37,658 nucleotides of DNA from Oscillibacter sp. (GCA_017446225.1 JAFSRH010000061.1:1-37658), one strand, 5' to 3'; shown: positions 1 to 8,415, counted from the stretch's first letter. Notes: generated from the letters alone by a model not told the origin. Numbers and translations: made by a program.

Positions 1-693
1 CACAAGGGGGGCGTCCTCCCGGGAGAACTTCCGCACGCGCCGGAACGCGGAAACCGTGACCACGATTTCAAAGACGAAGAACACGCAAATAAAGAACGCG
101 TCCCCCGTAGACAGACAGAAGTCGTAGAAGCCGTGAATCAGGGTCGGGACCCACAGGGCGCGGCGGAGATAAGCGCGGCATTTGCGCGCGTCCCCGGCGA
201 GGTCGAAGCGTTTTGCGAGTCCGTAGAACGAACCCATGAACACGGCGTTGACGGCGTGCCCGGGCACGGAGAACACGGCCCGCATAACGGCCGTAGACAA
301 ATCGCCGTCCGACAGGTACAGAATGTTTTCCACGGTGGCGAACCCGAGCGAGACAATGACCGCGTACACAATCCCGTCAAAGATGTAATCGAAGTGGGGG
401 GACTTCCACGTCCGCCATTTCAGGACGAAATACTTCCCGCCTTCCTCCACAAGCGCGGTCATGAGGAAGTTGTCAAGGATGAGCCATGCCATGGTGTCAC
501 GCTCCACCAGCGCTTCCGCGACAATCTCCAAGACGGCCCCAAGTACAATCGCGCTGATAACCGTCAGCGCGCCCCAGCCGAAGAGGCGGATTAACAGGGA
601 AGGCGGCTCCTTTTCGATGGTGTCCTTCCTGTACGTGTAGGCGATCAGCAGGACGGACGGCAGAACAGCGAGAAACGGTATCAATGTCAACAT
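1..693 (-). CDS. prsW: PrsW family intramembrane metalloprotease (3' end beyond window)
   Basis: A membrane protein of the PrsW/CPBP-like protease group, which cleaves substrates such as anti-sigma factors inside the membrane; the substrate here is unknown. The 231 codons present show the family signature: EEGGKYF (E83, E84, K87), FDGIVYA (105-111), ENI (122-124), HAVN (H146, N149) and HGFYDF (H187), the likely metal ligands and catalytic residues. Hydrophobic segments lie near residues 1-20, 40-60, 105-125, 140-160 and 198-216. The C-terminus is missing because the gene runs off the left edge. The ATG at 693 directly abuts an AAAGGAG sequence, so a TTG three codons downstream (684), with a better 9-nt spacing, may be the true start. 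It begins 13 nt after the stop of the receiver-GGDEF gene and is probably co-transcribed with it. Confidence 0.88.
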   Translation of the reverse strand, partial: MLTLIPFLAVLPSVLLIAYTYRKDTIEKEPPSLLIRLFGWGALTVISAIVLGAVLEIVAEALVERDTMAWLILDNFLMTALVEEGGKYFVLKWRTWKSPHFDYIFDGIVYAVIVSLGFATVENILYLSDGDLSTAVMRAVFSVPGHAVNAVFMGSFYGLAKRFDLAGDARKCRAYLRRALWVPTLIHGFYDFCLSTGDAFFICVFFVFEIVVTVSAFRRVRKFSREDAPLV

Positions 694-706
694 CTCCTTT
701 CCGGCG

Positions 707-2008
707 TTACAACTGAAGCGGAACACTTTCGGAAGTGATTTGTAACCGGTCACCCATGCCTTCTTTGTCCCAGTTGGTCAGAATCCGGCGCTGTACAATG
801 TCAATGTCGTCCGGCTGGATTTCCAGCAGGAGCACCAGATACTGGTTGGCGCCGTTTTTGGTATAGACATCGCTCCGGCGCAGATTCCGGCCCAGAATTT
901 CCCCGAAACGGTCTATGGTCTCCGCGTCCCCGTTGAGCGTGTAGAGGACCAGTTCCATTTTCCGGTGGTAGTTCTCAATGGTCCGGACCAGAAAGCGGTA
1001 AATGATCCGGAAATTCTCAAAGCCGAGCGCGTACGCGCCCCGCTGACGGTTGCGCTCCCCCAAAATCATGCGGATTCCCTCCATGGTATGGGAACCGCCG
1101 TCCGGCTTCCGCTCGGACAGAAACCGCTCCCGGAACACGGCGTAGCCGTGTCTGCCGTTCTGTTTGACCTGATAGAGCGCCTTGTCGGCCTTTTCGGACA
1201 GCGTCTGAAAATCGGTCCCTTCGTCCGGGGCCATGACCGCCCCAATGGACGCGCCCAGCGGGATATTCATATCCGCGCCCATCAATTCTTTCGCCGCCTC
1301 CAACAGCATGGCGTTAATTTGGAGGGACTTCTGTTCAATCAGGGCCTCATCGCGCACATCGCGGCAAAAAACGATAAATTCATCCCCGCCGACACGCCCG
1401 GCCACGTCGGAAGTACGGATAATGCAACGCAGGATTTCCCCGAAGCGGATCAGGACCTTGTCGCCCATGGCATGGCCGTAAAGGTCATTGACCAGTTTAA
1501 AACTGTCAAGGTCAATCATCATCAGGACGCCGGTTTCTTTCGCGCAGACGTCCGAGAGGGTTTTCTGGACAAAGGTTTTGTTCAAAAGGCCGGTCATGGG
1601 GTCGGTTTCCAGCACCGTGCGCAGACCGCGGATTTGTTCGGCGTTTTCGATCTGCCTCATGGCGTTGTCAACGCGCCGGAGCAGGACTTCCGGCTTGAAG
1701 GGTTTGCGGATATAGTCAATCGCGCCGGCCTCCAGTCCGCGGCTCTCGTTCTCCTCGCGCTCATCGGACGTGATGAACACAAAAGGCACGACCCGTTGGT
1801 ACTGGTCCTGAAGGGTCCTTTGGAGTTCCAAACCGGTCATATCCGGCATGTAGAGGTCGGACAAAATCAAATCGGGCCGTTCTTCCTCGTAAATGCGGAC
1901 AGCTTCCTGTCCGGAAGAGGCGCAAAGAATCTGATATTTCACAGAGAGCGCTCTGCTGGTAACTTTCCGCATGAATGTCGCGTCATCGACAATCAATATT
2001 TTTTTCAT
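707..2008 (-). CDS. Response regulator with GGDEF and a second degenerate GGDEF domain (diguanylate cyclase)
   Basis: A 433-residue cytoplasmic protein. Residues 1-120 form a receiver domain with the acidic pair D8/D9, phospho-acceptor D51 (ILSDLYMP) and K102 (KPF). Residues 130-295 form a canonical GGDEF domain (GGDEF at 207-211), which makes c-di-GMP from GTP, with an RTSD product-inhibition site (198-201) five residues before it. Residues 325-430 look like a second GGDEF fold in which the active motif is replaced by GANQY (386-390), while an RRSD (377-380) stays at the inhibition-site position. The ATG at 2008 is chosen over one 60 nt upstream because it has a GGGAGGTG site and starts exactly at the receiver domain (MKKILIVDD). 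It is divergent from the permease-kinase fusion, a plausible phosphodonor. Confidence 0.93.
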   Translation of the reverse strand: MKKILIVDDATFMRKVTSRALSVKYQILCASSGQEAVRIYEEERPDLILSDLYMPDMTGLELQRTLQDQYQRVVPFVFITSDEREENESRGLEAGAIDYIRKPFKPEVLLRRVDNAMRQIENAEQIRGLRTVLETDPMTGLLNKTFVQKTLSDVCAKETGVLMMIDLDSFKLVNDLYGHAMGDKVLIRFGEILRCIIRTSDVAGRVGGDEFIVFCRDVRDEALIEQKSLQINAMLLEAAKELMGADMNIPLGASIGAVMAPDEGTDFQTLSEKADKALYQVKQNGRHGYAVFRERFLSERKPDGGSHTMEGIRMILGERNRQRGAYALGFENFRIIYRFLVRTIENYHRKMELVLYTLNGDAETIDRFGEILGRNLRRSDVYTKNGANQYLVLLLEIQPDDIDIVQRRILTNWDKEGMGDRLQITSESVPLQL

Positions 2009-2058
2009 TCCGGCACCTCCCGGGAGCGCTGTCCGCTCCCATCCGCGATACATTTGAT

Positions 2059-2087
2059 AATATACCATTCCGGGGGGCGTTTCGCAA
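2059..2087 (-). promoter_or_regulatory. Sigma-A-type promoter for the receiver-GGDEF/prsW operon
   Basis: Minus-strand TTGCGA (2087-2082), a 17-bp spacer, and TATATT (2064-2059). It lies about 50 nt upstream of the chosen ATG. Predicted from sequence only. Confidence 0.55.
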
Positions 2088-2240
2088 GACTGTTTTTGTG
2101 TTTCTTGTACAAAAATTTTCCTTCCGGCCGCCGCTTAATGCGGAAACTCCCGTAAAAAGTTTCGGATTATGGAGAAAATTACATAAAACTGCGGAAAATA
2201 AGCCAGAAAAATTCGTCCGCCCTCCCCCTGAAATTTTTAC

Positions 2241-2269
2241 TTGTTTTTCGCTTTCATATATGATATGAT
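2241..2269 (+). promoter_or_regulatory. Sigma-A-type promoter for the permease-kinase fusion
   Basis: TTGTTT (2241-2246), a 17-bp spacer, and TATGAT (2264-2269). A second overlapping TATGAT lies at 2259-2264. The predicted leader is about 75 nt. The 343-nt divergent region (2009-2351) holds this promoter and the leftward one; no other gene or riboswitch was recognised in it. The region is markedly AT-richer than the flanking genes. Confidence 0.6.
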
Positions 2270-2351
2270 ACTTGGAATGTGAGAATTTTCCCGGGACCTT
2301 CCGGAACGCCCGGAATTGCCTTCCGCGAAGAGAAGATAAGGATGTGATTTC

Positions 2352-5297
2352 GTGGACGCTTCCAAATACACGCCAGCCGGAGAGGACAAGGAACGTCTGC
2401 CCCGTTACCTGTCCCCGTTCCATGTTTGGGCGCTTTCGTTCGGGTGCGCGGTCGGATGGGGCGCGTTTGTCATGCCCGGGACCACGTTCCTTCCGATTGC
2501 CGGACCGCTCGGGACCGCCCTCGGTATGCTCATCGGCGGCGTTGTCATGCTCATTATCGGCGTCAACTACCACTACCTGATGAACCGCTACCCGGACGCC
2601 GGCGGCACGTTTGCCTATGTCAAGCATACCTTTGGCTATGACCACGGGTTTTTGAGCGCGTGGTTTCTGATACTGGTCTACATCGCCATCACGTGGGCGA
2701 ACGCCACGGCCCTGCCGCTGGTGTTCCGGAATCTGCTGGGCGATACGTTTAAAGTAGGCTTTCATTATCAGATTGCCGGGTATGACATCTATTTCGGGGA
2801 GGCTATGCTGTCTCTTGCGGCGCTGGAAGTGTTCGGCTTTGCGGCGATTCGCGGCGGCAAGGTCTCGGCGCGGATCCAGACGGTCGCGGCCTGTATCATG
2901 GTCTGCGGCCTTCTCGTGGGCGGCGGCGCGCTCATCGTCCGCCACGCCGACTGTTTCGCCAGAGGAAGTCTCGCGCATTTCAGGCCCGCCTTCGCTCCGG
3001 GACATCACGCCTTTGCGGAGGTGTTTAACGTGGTGGCGCTGGCTCCGTGGGCGTTTGTGGGCTTTGAGTCGGTGTCGCACGCAACGGAGGAGTTTAAATT
3101 TTCCACGAAAAAGTCGTTTCTCATCCTGTTTGCCGCCGTGCTGACGGGCATTTTCGCGTACGTCACCCTCGCGGAACTGGCCGCTTCCGTCCTGCCAACG
3201 GGTTACAGCCATTGGGACACTTACATTCGCGATATTGACAAGCTCAGCGGCCTGAAAGGCCTGCCTGTGTTCTACGCCGTCCACGCGCTCTTGGGCAATA
3301 CGGGCCTGCTCGTTCTGGGCGTCACGATTGTGGCGGCGGTCATTACCGGCCTTGTGGGAAACTCCCTCGCGGCCAGCCGCCTGATTTACGCCATGGCAAG
3401 GGACAACCTGCTCCCCAAATGGTTCGGCAAGCTCAACAACGCGAAAGCCCCCGAAAACGCGATTCTGTTCATTATGGCCATTTCCACCCCGATTCCCTTC
3501 TTTGGCCGGACCGCGATCGGCTGGATTGTGGACGTAAACACCATCGGCGCCACCATCGCCTACGCGTATACGTCCGCGGTCGCCTATAAGGTCGCAAAGG
3601 ACAACGAGCATCTCGGCGTACAGGTCACGGGTATGCTCGGACTTGTCTCGTCTTTTCTGTTCTTCCTGTACTTCCTTGTACCGAACTTCTGGTCTGTCAG
3701 TGCCCTGACTACGGAATCGTACCTCATTCTGGTGGCGTGGAGCGTGCTCGGCTTCCTGTTCTTCCGCTACGTATTCCAGCGCGATACCCGGCAACGCTTC
3801 GGGAAGTCGACCGTGGTCTGGATTACGCTGATGTTCCTGATCCTCTTCATTTCTACGCTCTGGGTCCGGGAGGCCACACAGGACACTACGCAAATCGTGT
3901 TAAACAATCTCAGCGATTACAACTATCAGGAGCTGGGCGAACACGGCGTTTCCCTCTCGCCTGTCGAACAGCAGGATACCGCTTACTACATCGAAAGCCA
4001 GATGGAGCACGTCAGCAACGCCCTGTTGAAGAACAGTATGGCGCAAATGGCCCTGATTATGTTCTCCCTCTACATCATGTTCAACCTGTACACCCTCATG
4101 CAGAAGCGCGAGCGGGACATGGAAGTGCAGAAGGTACAGGCCGAACAGAGCAACCGCGCGAAGAGCACCTTTCTGTCCAACATGAGCCACGACATCCGGA
4201 CGCCCATGAACGCGATCATAGGCTATACCACGCTTTCACAGAAAGAGGCCGGAATCCCGCCGCGCGTGTCGGACTACCTGAAAAAAATTGACGCTTCCAG
4301 CCGCCACTTACTCGCCCTCATCAATGACGTTTTGGAAATGAGCCGCATTGAAAGCGGGAAAATGGAGCTGGAACCGGAAAAATGTGACCTTGTCAAGGGC
4401 TTGGAGGAGGTCCGGGACCTGTTTACAACCCAGATGGAGACCAAACGCCTGACGTACGCCGTCACCGCGGACGGGGTCACAAACAGAACGGTCCTCTGCG
4501 ACATGAACCGCCTGAACCGCGTCCTGTTGAACCTCATCAGCAACGCCTACAAGTTCACGCCGGAGCGCGGGAGCGTCAGCGTGACGCTGATCCAGACCGG
4601 CGCGGCGGACGGCATCGCCTCTTACGAACTGCGCGTGAAAGATACCGGCATGGGCATGAGTCCGGAGTTCGCCGCGCACGTTTTCGAGGCCTACGAGCGC
4701 GAACGTACGAAAGCCGTGGAACACATTCAGGGTACCGGGCTGGGCATGGCCATCACAAAAAGCATCGTGGACCTGATGAACGGTACGATTGAAGTGGAAA
4801 CGGAACAGGGCAAGGGTACGGAATTTATTATCCGCGTCTCGTTCCCGATTGTGGAGGAGGAACAGGAGGCGGACGCGCAAAACGCCGCCGATACAATGCC
4901 GGATATTGATTTCAGCAAGTTCAGGCTCCTGTTGGTCGAGGATAACGAAATCAACCGCGAAATCGCCACTATTTTACTGGAAGAGGCGGGTTTTCAGTTG
5001 GACACCGCCGAAAACGGGAAAATCGCCGTGGAGAAAATCGCCGCGTCCCGTCCCGGGGACTACCAACTGGTCCTGATGGATATCCAAATGCCGGTCATGA
5101 ACGGTTATGAGGCTGCAAAGGCAATCCGCGCTCTGAATAATCCGGACCTTGCGAACGTCCCCATTGTGGCCATGACCGCCAACGCGTTTTCGGAAGACAT
5201 TCAGGCCGCCAAGGAAGCCGGTATGAACAGTCACATCGCCAAACCGATTGACGTCTCCAAGATGATGGAGACTTTAGCGGAAATTCTGCGCGGATAA
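2352..5297 (+). CDS. APC-type permease fused to hybrid histidine kinase and receiver domain
   Basis: A 981-residue membrane protein. Residues 15-475 are an APC-superfamily amino acid/polyamine-type permease with about 12 hydrophobic segments; the first contains GWGAFVMPGT, the unwound TM1 substrate site of this fold. A further TM (about 482-500), a roughly 65-residue loop rich in D, Q and E, and another TM (about 565-585) lead into the kinase. The HisKA domain has phospho-acceptor H613 (SHDIRTP), followed by HATPase with N731 (N box), DTGMGMS and GTGLGM. A C-terminal receiver (about 860-980) has D910 and K964. No Hpt domain, PAS or HAMP is seen, so the permease or the loop is the likely sensor. 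The GTG start at 2352 has TAAGGA nine bases upstream. The transported or sensed ligand cannot be named from sequence. It is comparable in logic to CbrA-type transporter-kinases but with a different transporter family. Confidence 0.93.
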   Translation: MDASKYTPAGEDKERLPRYLSPFHVWALSFGCAVGWGAFVMPGTTFLPIAGPLGTALGMLIGGVVMLIIGVNYHYLMNRYPDAGGTFAYVKHTFGYDHGFLSAWFLILVYIAITWANATALPLVFRNLLGDTFKVGFHYQIAGYDIYFGEAMLSLAALEVFGFAAIRGGKVSARIQTVAACIMVCGLLVGGGALIVRHADCFARGSLAHFRPAFAPGHHAFAEVFNVVALAPWAFVGFESVSHATEEFKFSTKKSFLILFAAVLTGIFAYVTLAELAASVLPTGYSHWDTYIRDIDKLSGLKGLPVFYAVHALLGNTGLLVLGVTIVAAVITGLVGNSLAASRLIYAMARDNLLPKWFGKLNNAKAPENAILFIMAISTPIPFFGRTAIGWIVDVNTIGATIAYAYTSAVAYKVAKDNEHLGVQVTGMLGLVSSFLFFLYFLVPNFWSVSALTTESYLILVAWSVLGFLFFRYVFQRDTRQRFGKSTVVWITLMFLILFISTLWVREATQDTTQIVLNNLSDYNYQELGEHGVSLSPVEQQDTAYYIESQMEHVSNALLKNSMAQMALIMFSLYIMFNLYTLMQKRERDMEVQKVQAEQSNRAKSTFLSNMSHDIRTPMNAIIGYTTLSQKEAGIPPRVSDYLKKIDASSRHLLALINDVLEMSRIESGKMELEPEKCDLVKGLEEVRDLFTTQMETKRLTYAVTADGVTNRTVLCDMNRLNRVLLNLISNAYKFTPERGSVSVTLIQTGAADGIASYELRVKDTGMGMSPEFAAHVFEAYERERTKAVEHIQGTGLGMAITKSIVDLMNGTIEVETEQGKGTEFIIRVSFPIVEEEQEADAQNAADTMPDIDFSKFRLLLVEDNEINREIATILLEEAGFQLDTAENGKIAVEKIAASRPGDYQLVLMDIQMPVMNGYEAAKAIRALNNPDLANVPIVAMTANAFSEDIQAAKEAGMNSHIAKPIDVSKMMETLAEILRG

Positions 5298-5320
5298 CGT
5301 CAAAGAAGGTGGGAATAGAA

Positions 5321-5716
5321 ATGAAAGGTGTCTGGACAAAGACCGTCCTTGTGGCGGGCGTGCTGATATCGCTGGTCGCGGTCTGCCTCATGTTCGGGAG
5401 CGGACAGCGTTACAAGTCCCTCACACAGGCGGAGGCCATGAAGGTGATGGAAAACAGTGACTGCCTGATTGTGGACGTCCGCACACAGGCCGAATATGAC
5501 GGCGGCCACATCCCGGGCGCGGTCTGCGTGCCCGTGGACGATATCCGCCAAGGAAAGCTGGACGCCCTGCCCGACAGACATCAGGTGCTGTTGATTTACT
5601 GCTATGCCGGACGGCGCGCCGTGGACGCCGCGAAACTGCTTACGTCCATGGGCTATACGAACACGTACGAGTTCGGCGGAATCGTGGACTGGACCGGAGA
5701 AGTCGTCGCCGACTGA
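5321..5716 (+). CDS. Membrane-anchored single-domain rhodanese
   Basis: A 131-residue protein with one N-terminal hydrophobic segment (about 7-26), then a rhodanese domain with DVRTQAEYDGGHIPGA (52-67) and the active-site loop CYAGRRA starting at C94. Rhodanese domains carry sulfur as a cysteine persulfide; the acceptor is unknown, and with this topology the domain is probably outside the membrane. An in-frame GTG at 5309 is possible, but the ATG at 5321 is preferred because AAGGTGGG lies about eight bases before it. It starts 23 nt after the permease-kinase gene and ends before a strong terminator, so the two probably form one unit; whether their functions are linked is unknown. Confidence 0.88.
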   Translation: MKGVWTKTVLVAGVLISLVAVCLMFGSGQRYKSLTQAEAMKVMENSDCLIVDVRTQAEYDGGHIPGAVCVPVDDIRQGKLDALPDRHQVLLIYCYAGRRAVDAAKLLTSMGYTNTYEFGGIVDWTGEVVAD

Positions 5717-5730
5717 ACAGGAAAACGGAA

Positions 5731-5758
5731 GCCGTACCCCGAAAAGGGTACGGCTTTT
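5731..5758 (+). terminator. Intrinsic terminator after the rhodanese gene
   Basis: Perfect 9-bp stem (GCCGTACCC at 5731-5739 with GGGTACGGC at 5746-5754), 6-nt loop, then TTTT. It closes the permease-kinase/rhodanese unit. Confidence 0.9.
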
Positions 5759-5792
5759 GTCGGGCCTTTTAAAGTACCCGGAAACCGGATAT

Positions 5793-5820
5793 TTTAAAAA
5801 GGACCCGGAAAGCGTATACT
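5793..5820 (+). promoter_or_regulatory. Candidate promoter for the pyridoxal/pyridoxamine kinase gene
   Basis: A good -10 TATACT (5815-5820), preceded at 16 bp by a poor -35 (TTTAAA, 5793-5798). It leaves a leader of only about 20 nt before the ATG. Confidence 0.35.
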
Positions 5821-5848
5821 CATGGGACTTTGAAAGGAGGGATCGCAA

Positions 5849-6688
5849 ATGAAGCGTATCCTGACCATACAGGACATTTCCTGCCTTGGGAAGTGTTCCA
5901 TTACGATTGCCCTGCCGGTGCTGTCGGCCATGGGCGCGGAAACGGTGATTCTGCCCACGGCGGTTTTGTCCACACACACCATGTTCAAGAATTTCACCGT
6001 CCGGGACCTCACGGACCAGCTCCTTCCCATTGCCGAACACTGGAAGAGCGAAAACGTGCGCTTTGACGCCATTTACACCGGGTATCTTGGGAGCGCCGAA
6101 GAAATCGAAATCGCGAAGCGGATTTTTGAAATGTTCCGCACGGAGGACACGCTTTTGTTCATTGACCCGGTGATGGGCGACAACGGCAAGCTCTATCCCG
6201 CGTTCGATCAGGCGTACGCCGCCCTCAACGCCGGCCTGTGCGCGGGAGCCGACATTATCGTGCCCAACATCACGGAGGCCTGTCTGATGACCGGCACGGA
6301 GTACCGGGAAACTTACGACCGGGAGTATATTGTCTCCCTGCTGGAAAAGCTCTCGGCGCTCGGGGCGGCGGTATCGGTACTCACGGGGGTGTCCCTCGCG
6401 CCGGGAAAGACGGGCGTCATGGGCTGTGACCACCGGAACGGAACGTTTTTCGAGTACCAGAACGGGCGCGTAGACGCCGTATACCACGGCACCGGCGACC
6501 TGTTTTCAAGCGTCTGCGTGGGCGCGGTCCTGCGGGGCCGGACGCTGGAGGAGGCCGTGAAAATCGCGGCGGACTACACGGCCCATACCATCCGCGTCAC
6601 GCTCAACAACCCCGCGAAACCGTGGTACGGCGTGGACTTTGAAAAGACGCTCCCGGATTTGCTGGACGCGCTCCGTACGGCGGAGTAA
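5849..6688 (+). CDS. pdxY: Pyridoxal/pyridoxamine kinase (PdxK/PdxY type)
   Basis: A 279-residue ribokinase-superfamily kinase that phosphorylates pyridoxal or pyridoxamine in vitamin B6 salvage. Visible features are the N-terminal MKRILTIQDISCLGKCS substrate region (the family usually has QSHV-type sequence here), DPVMGDNGKLY (106-116), NITEA (140-144) and the ATP/anion-hole motif HGTGDLFSS (213-221) with catalytic D217. Length is normal for the family. The ATG at 5849 has a near-perfect GAAAGGAGG eight bases upstream. The gene stands alone on the plus strand and ends 5 nt from the convergent DUF4330 gene. The choice between PdxK and PdxY naming is uncertain; kinase identity is not. Confidence 0.9.
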   Translation: MKRILTIQDISCLGKCSITIALPVLSAMGAETVILPTAVLSTHTMFKNFTVRDLTDQLLPIAEHWKSENVRFDAIYTGYLGSAEEIEIAKRIFEMFRTEDTLLFIDPVMGDNGKLYPAFDQAYAALNAGLCAGADIIVPNITEACLMTGTEYRETYDREYIVSLLEKLSALGAAVSVLTGVSLAPGKTGVMGCDHRNGTFFEYQNGRVDAVYHGTGDLFSSVCVGAVLRGRTLEEAVKIAADYTAHTIRVTLNNPAKPWYGVDFEKTLPDLLDALRTAE

Positions 6689-6693
6689 CGCGC

Positions 6694-7194
6694 TCACTCG
6701 GACGCGTTGTCGGAAAACTCCCAGTCAATGTCCAGAATAATCGCATTGTGGAACTCGATATACTCCGTTTTAAGGGTGTAGTCTTTGCGTCCGATACGGA
6801 TTTCCTGTTCATCGACTTTGTTGAGCAGAACTTCCCCGGCGGTCGTGTGGTGCCGGACCGTGAAGTACAGGTTGACGTGCTGGGGGTCCGGCGACCACTC
6901 CCCGTCCGTGCCAATGACGTAATACGGCCCCTGCTCCACCGCTAAAATCTCGCCGTCCAGCAGTTTGCCGGACGCCATCAACTGGGACGGAATGTTTTGC
7001 TGTACGCTCTCGTAGAGGTCGCTTGACACGCCTTCCGTCAGGACGCGGTACGTCATGGTAACCGGTCTTTCCTCCGTATCGCGGTCGGACAGGAGAACCT
7101 TCCACGCCACAAAGACGACTGCCGCCACAATCAGAATGACGGCGGCCACGTCCACGACATTGAACTTTCCCAATTTTGCCGCTTTTTCTTTCAT
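6694..7194 (-). CDS. DUF4330 family membrane-anchored protein
   Basis: A 166-residue protein with a short basic N-terminus (KFNVVDVAAVI), one transmembrane helix (about 14-36) and a soluble domain of about 130 residues, the layout of DUF4330 proteins in Firmicutes. The biochemical role is not known to me. It is divergent from a GT4/CsaB pair, and genes of this type commonly lie near csaB, which suggests a part in cell-surface polymer assembly. The ATG at 7194 (GGAGG nine bases upstream) is preferred over the far-upstream ATG at 7263, which would add a non-membrane basic stretch. It converges on the kinase gene with a 5-nt gap and no terminator. Confidence 0.75.
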   Translation of the reverse strand: MKEKAAKLGKFNVVDVAAVILIVAAVVFVAWKVLLSDRDTEERPVTMTYRVLTEGVSSDLYESVQQNIPSQLMASGKLLDGEILAVEQGPYYVIGTDGEWSPDPQHVNLYFTVRHHTTAGEVLLNKVDEQEIRIGRKDYTLKTEYIEFHNAIILDIDWEFSDNASE

Positions 7195-7256
7195 ATTCAA
7201 GCCTCCATGTGAATGGGTCCGCCGTGTTGACGCGGCGGGCCTTTGTCTGGAACCTC

Positions 7257-7285
7257 TGGACAAAGGACAGCGCCTATTGTATAAT
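7257..7285 (+). promoter_or_regulatory. Promoter for GT4-csaB
   Basis: TGGACA (7257-7262), 17 bp, TATAAT (7280-7285). Its -10 overlaps the -10 of the leftward promoter by two bases. Confidence 0.65.
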
Positions 7286-7304
7286 ACTTTTCATCATTTC
7301 ACAA
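7276..7304 (-). promoter_or_regulatory. Promoter for the DUF4330 gene
   Basis: Minus-strand TTGTGA (7304-7299), 17 bp, TACAAT (7281-7276). It overlaps the rightward GT4 promoter, so the two start regions should compete for polymerase. Confidence 0.5.
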
Positions 7305-7353
7305 GTAGTTTCTTCCCCGCGTGGGACAGTCTTTCCGGAAAGGAGCGTTCCTG

Positions 7354-8415
7354 ATGAAGCAGATTGCGATTTTCCAATCCGATTTGCGCGTTGGCGGAAT
7401 CCAAAAGGCGTTGATCAACATTTTAAGGGAAATCAATTACGATTCCTGTCAAGTCGACCTGTACCTGTACGATGAGGGCAGTTTTTTCGATATGCCCGCC
7501 CACGAACACTTACGCGTCATCCGTCTGAATCCCCGCCTTGCCTCCCTGAAACGCTTCGTCTACTTTCATCTGCTCTACGCGCTCTCCGGCGATATCACGC
7601 GCGGACGTGAATATGATGTGGCCATTGACTTTAACAGCTACCAGAACGAGTGCGCGGTAGGCGCGCTGAAGTCCCGGGCGCGGAAAAAAATCATGTGGAT
7701 CCACAACGATATGGAAATCAAACTACGCAACGAGCCGAAATACCGGGTTCTGTGGCACTTCTTCAAAGGCAAACTGCGCTACTATGACGAGTTCGCGGCC
7801 GTTTCCCCGGGGATTATCAACGGCTTCCGCCGCGCTTCCGGAATCCGCGACAAGGCCATTACCGCCATCCCGAACCATATCGACACGGAGGAAATCTTCC
7901 GCAAGAAGGATTTGCCCGTGGACTTTCATCCCGACCCGGACAAGCTCAATCTGTGTTCCGTGGGGCGGATTTGCCACCAGAAGGGATACGACCTGTTGGC
8001 GGGATATCTGGCGCAAGTACGCGAACGGCGGCGGGACTTCCATTTCTACCTGATCGGGGACGGTCCCGACCGCGCCGCGCTCCAACGGCAGATTGTCGCC
8101 CTTGGTCTGCGGGACTTCGTCACCCTGCTGGGCAATCAGCAGAACCCGTTCTGTTATATGGACAAGATGGACGGCTTTGTGCTCACGTCCCGTTATGAGG
8201 GACAGGGCATGGTCATTCGGGAGGCGCAGGCCCTCGGACTGCCGCTGTACATCTCCAAAAATCTGGAACCCTATAACCCGGGGATCCGCGGGTGCGCGGA
8301 CATCGTGGAGGCGTTGTCGGCGGCGGAGAAACCGGCGGAGAAGCGTTACAATGACTTGGCCGACTACAACGCGGCGATTACCCGTGACCTGAAACATCTT
8401 TTGGGGCTTTCGTGA
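7354..8415 (+). CDS. Family 4-type glycosyltransferase
   Basis: A 353-residue GT-B fold transferase. The N-terminal half has an acceptor loop GGIQKALINIL (14-24). The C-terminal half has SVGRICHQKGYDLL, LIGDGPDR and the donor-binding SRYEGQGMVIREAQALG, whose paired glutamates are typical of GT4 retaining enzymes. It transfers a sugar from a nucleotide donor to an unknown acceptor, probably at the cytoplasmic face on a lipid-linked glycan, since CsaB follows directly. The ATG at 7354 is chosen for its AAAGGAG site eight bases upstream; an in-frame ATG at 7321 lacks one. The stop codon TGA (8413-8415) lies in the same reading frame as csaB and only two codons before its GTG. Confidence 0.88.
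   Translation: MKQIAIFQSDLRVGGIQKALINILREINYDSCQVDLYLYDEGSFFDMPAHEHLRVIRLNPRLASLKRFVYFHLLYALSGDITRGREYDVAIDFNSYQNECAVGALKSRARKKIMWIHNDMEIKLRNEPKYRVLWHFFKGKLRYYDEFAAVSPGIINGFRRASGIRDKAITAIPNHIDTEEIFRKKDLPVDFHPDPDKLNLCSVGRICHQKGYDLLAGYLAQVRERRRDFHFYLIGDGPDRAALQRQIVALGLRDFVTLLGNQQNPFCYMDKMDGFVLTSRYEGQGMVIREAQALGLPLYISKNLEPYNPGIRGCADIVEALSAAEKPAEKRYNDLADYNAAITRDLKHLLGLS

Noticed and set aside
2009-2351. c-di-GMP riboswitch in front of the GGDEF or permease-kinase gene
   Set aside because: No GEMM-type conserved core could be found on either strand in the divergent region.
1983-3893. 636-codon minus-strand open frame opposite the permease
   Set aside because: Low-complexity charged sequence with no domain; it overlaps the divergent promoter region and the clearly coding permease-kinase gene.
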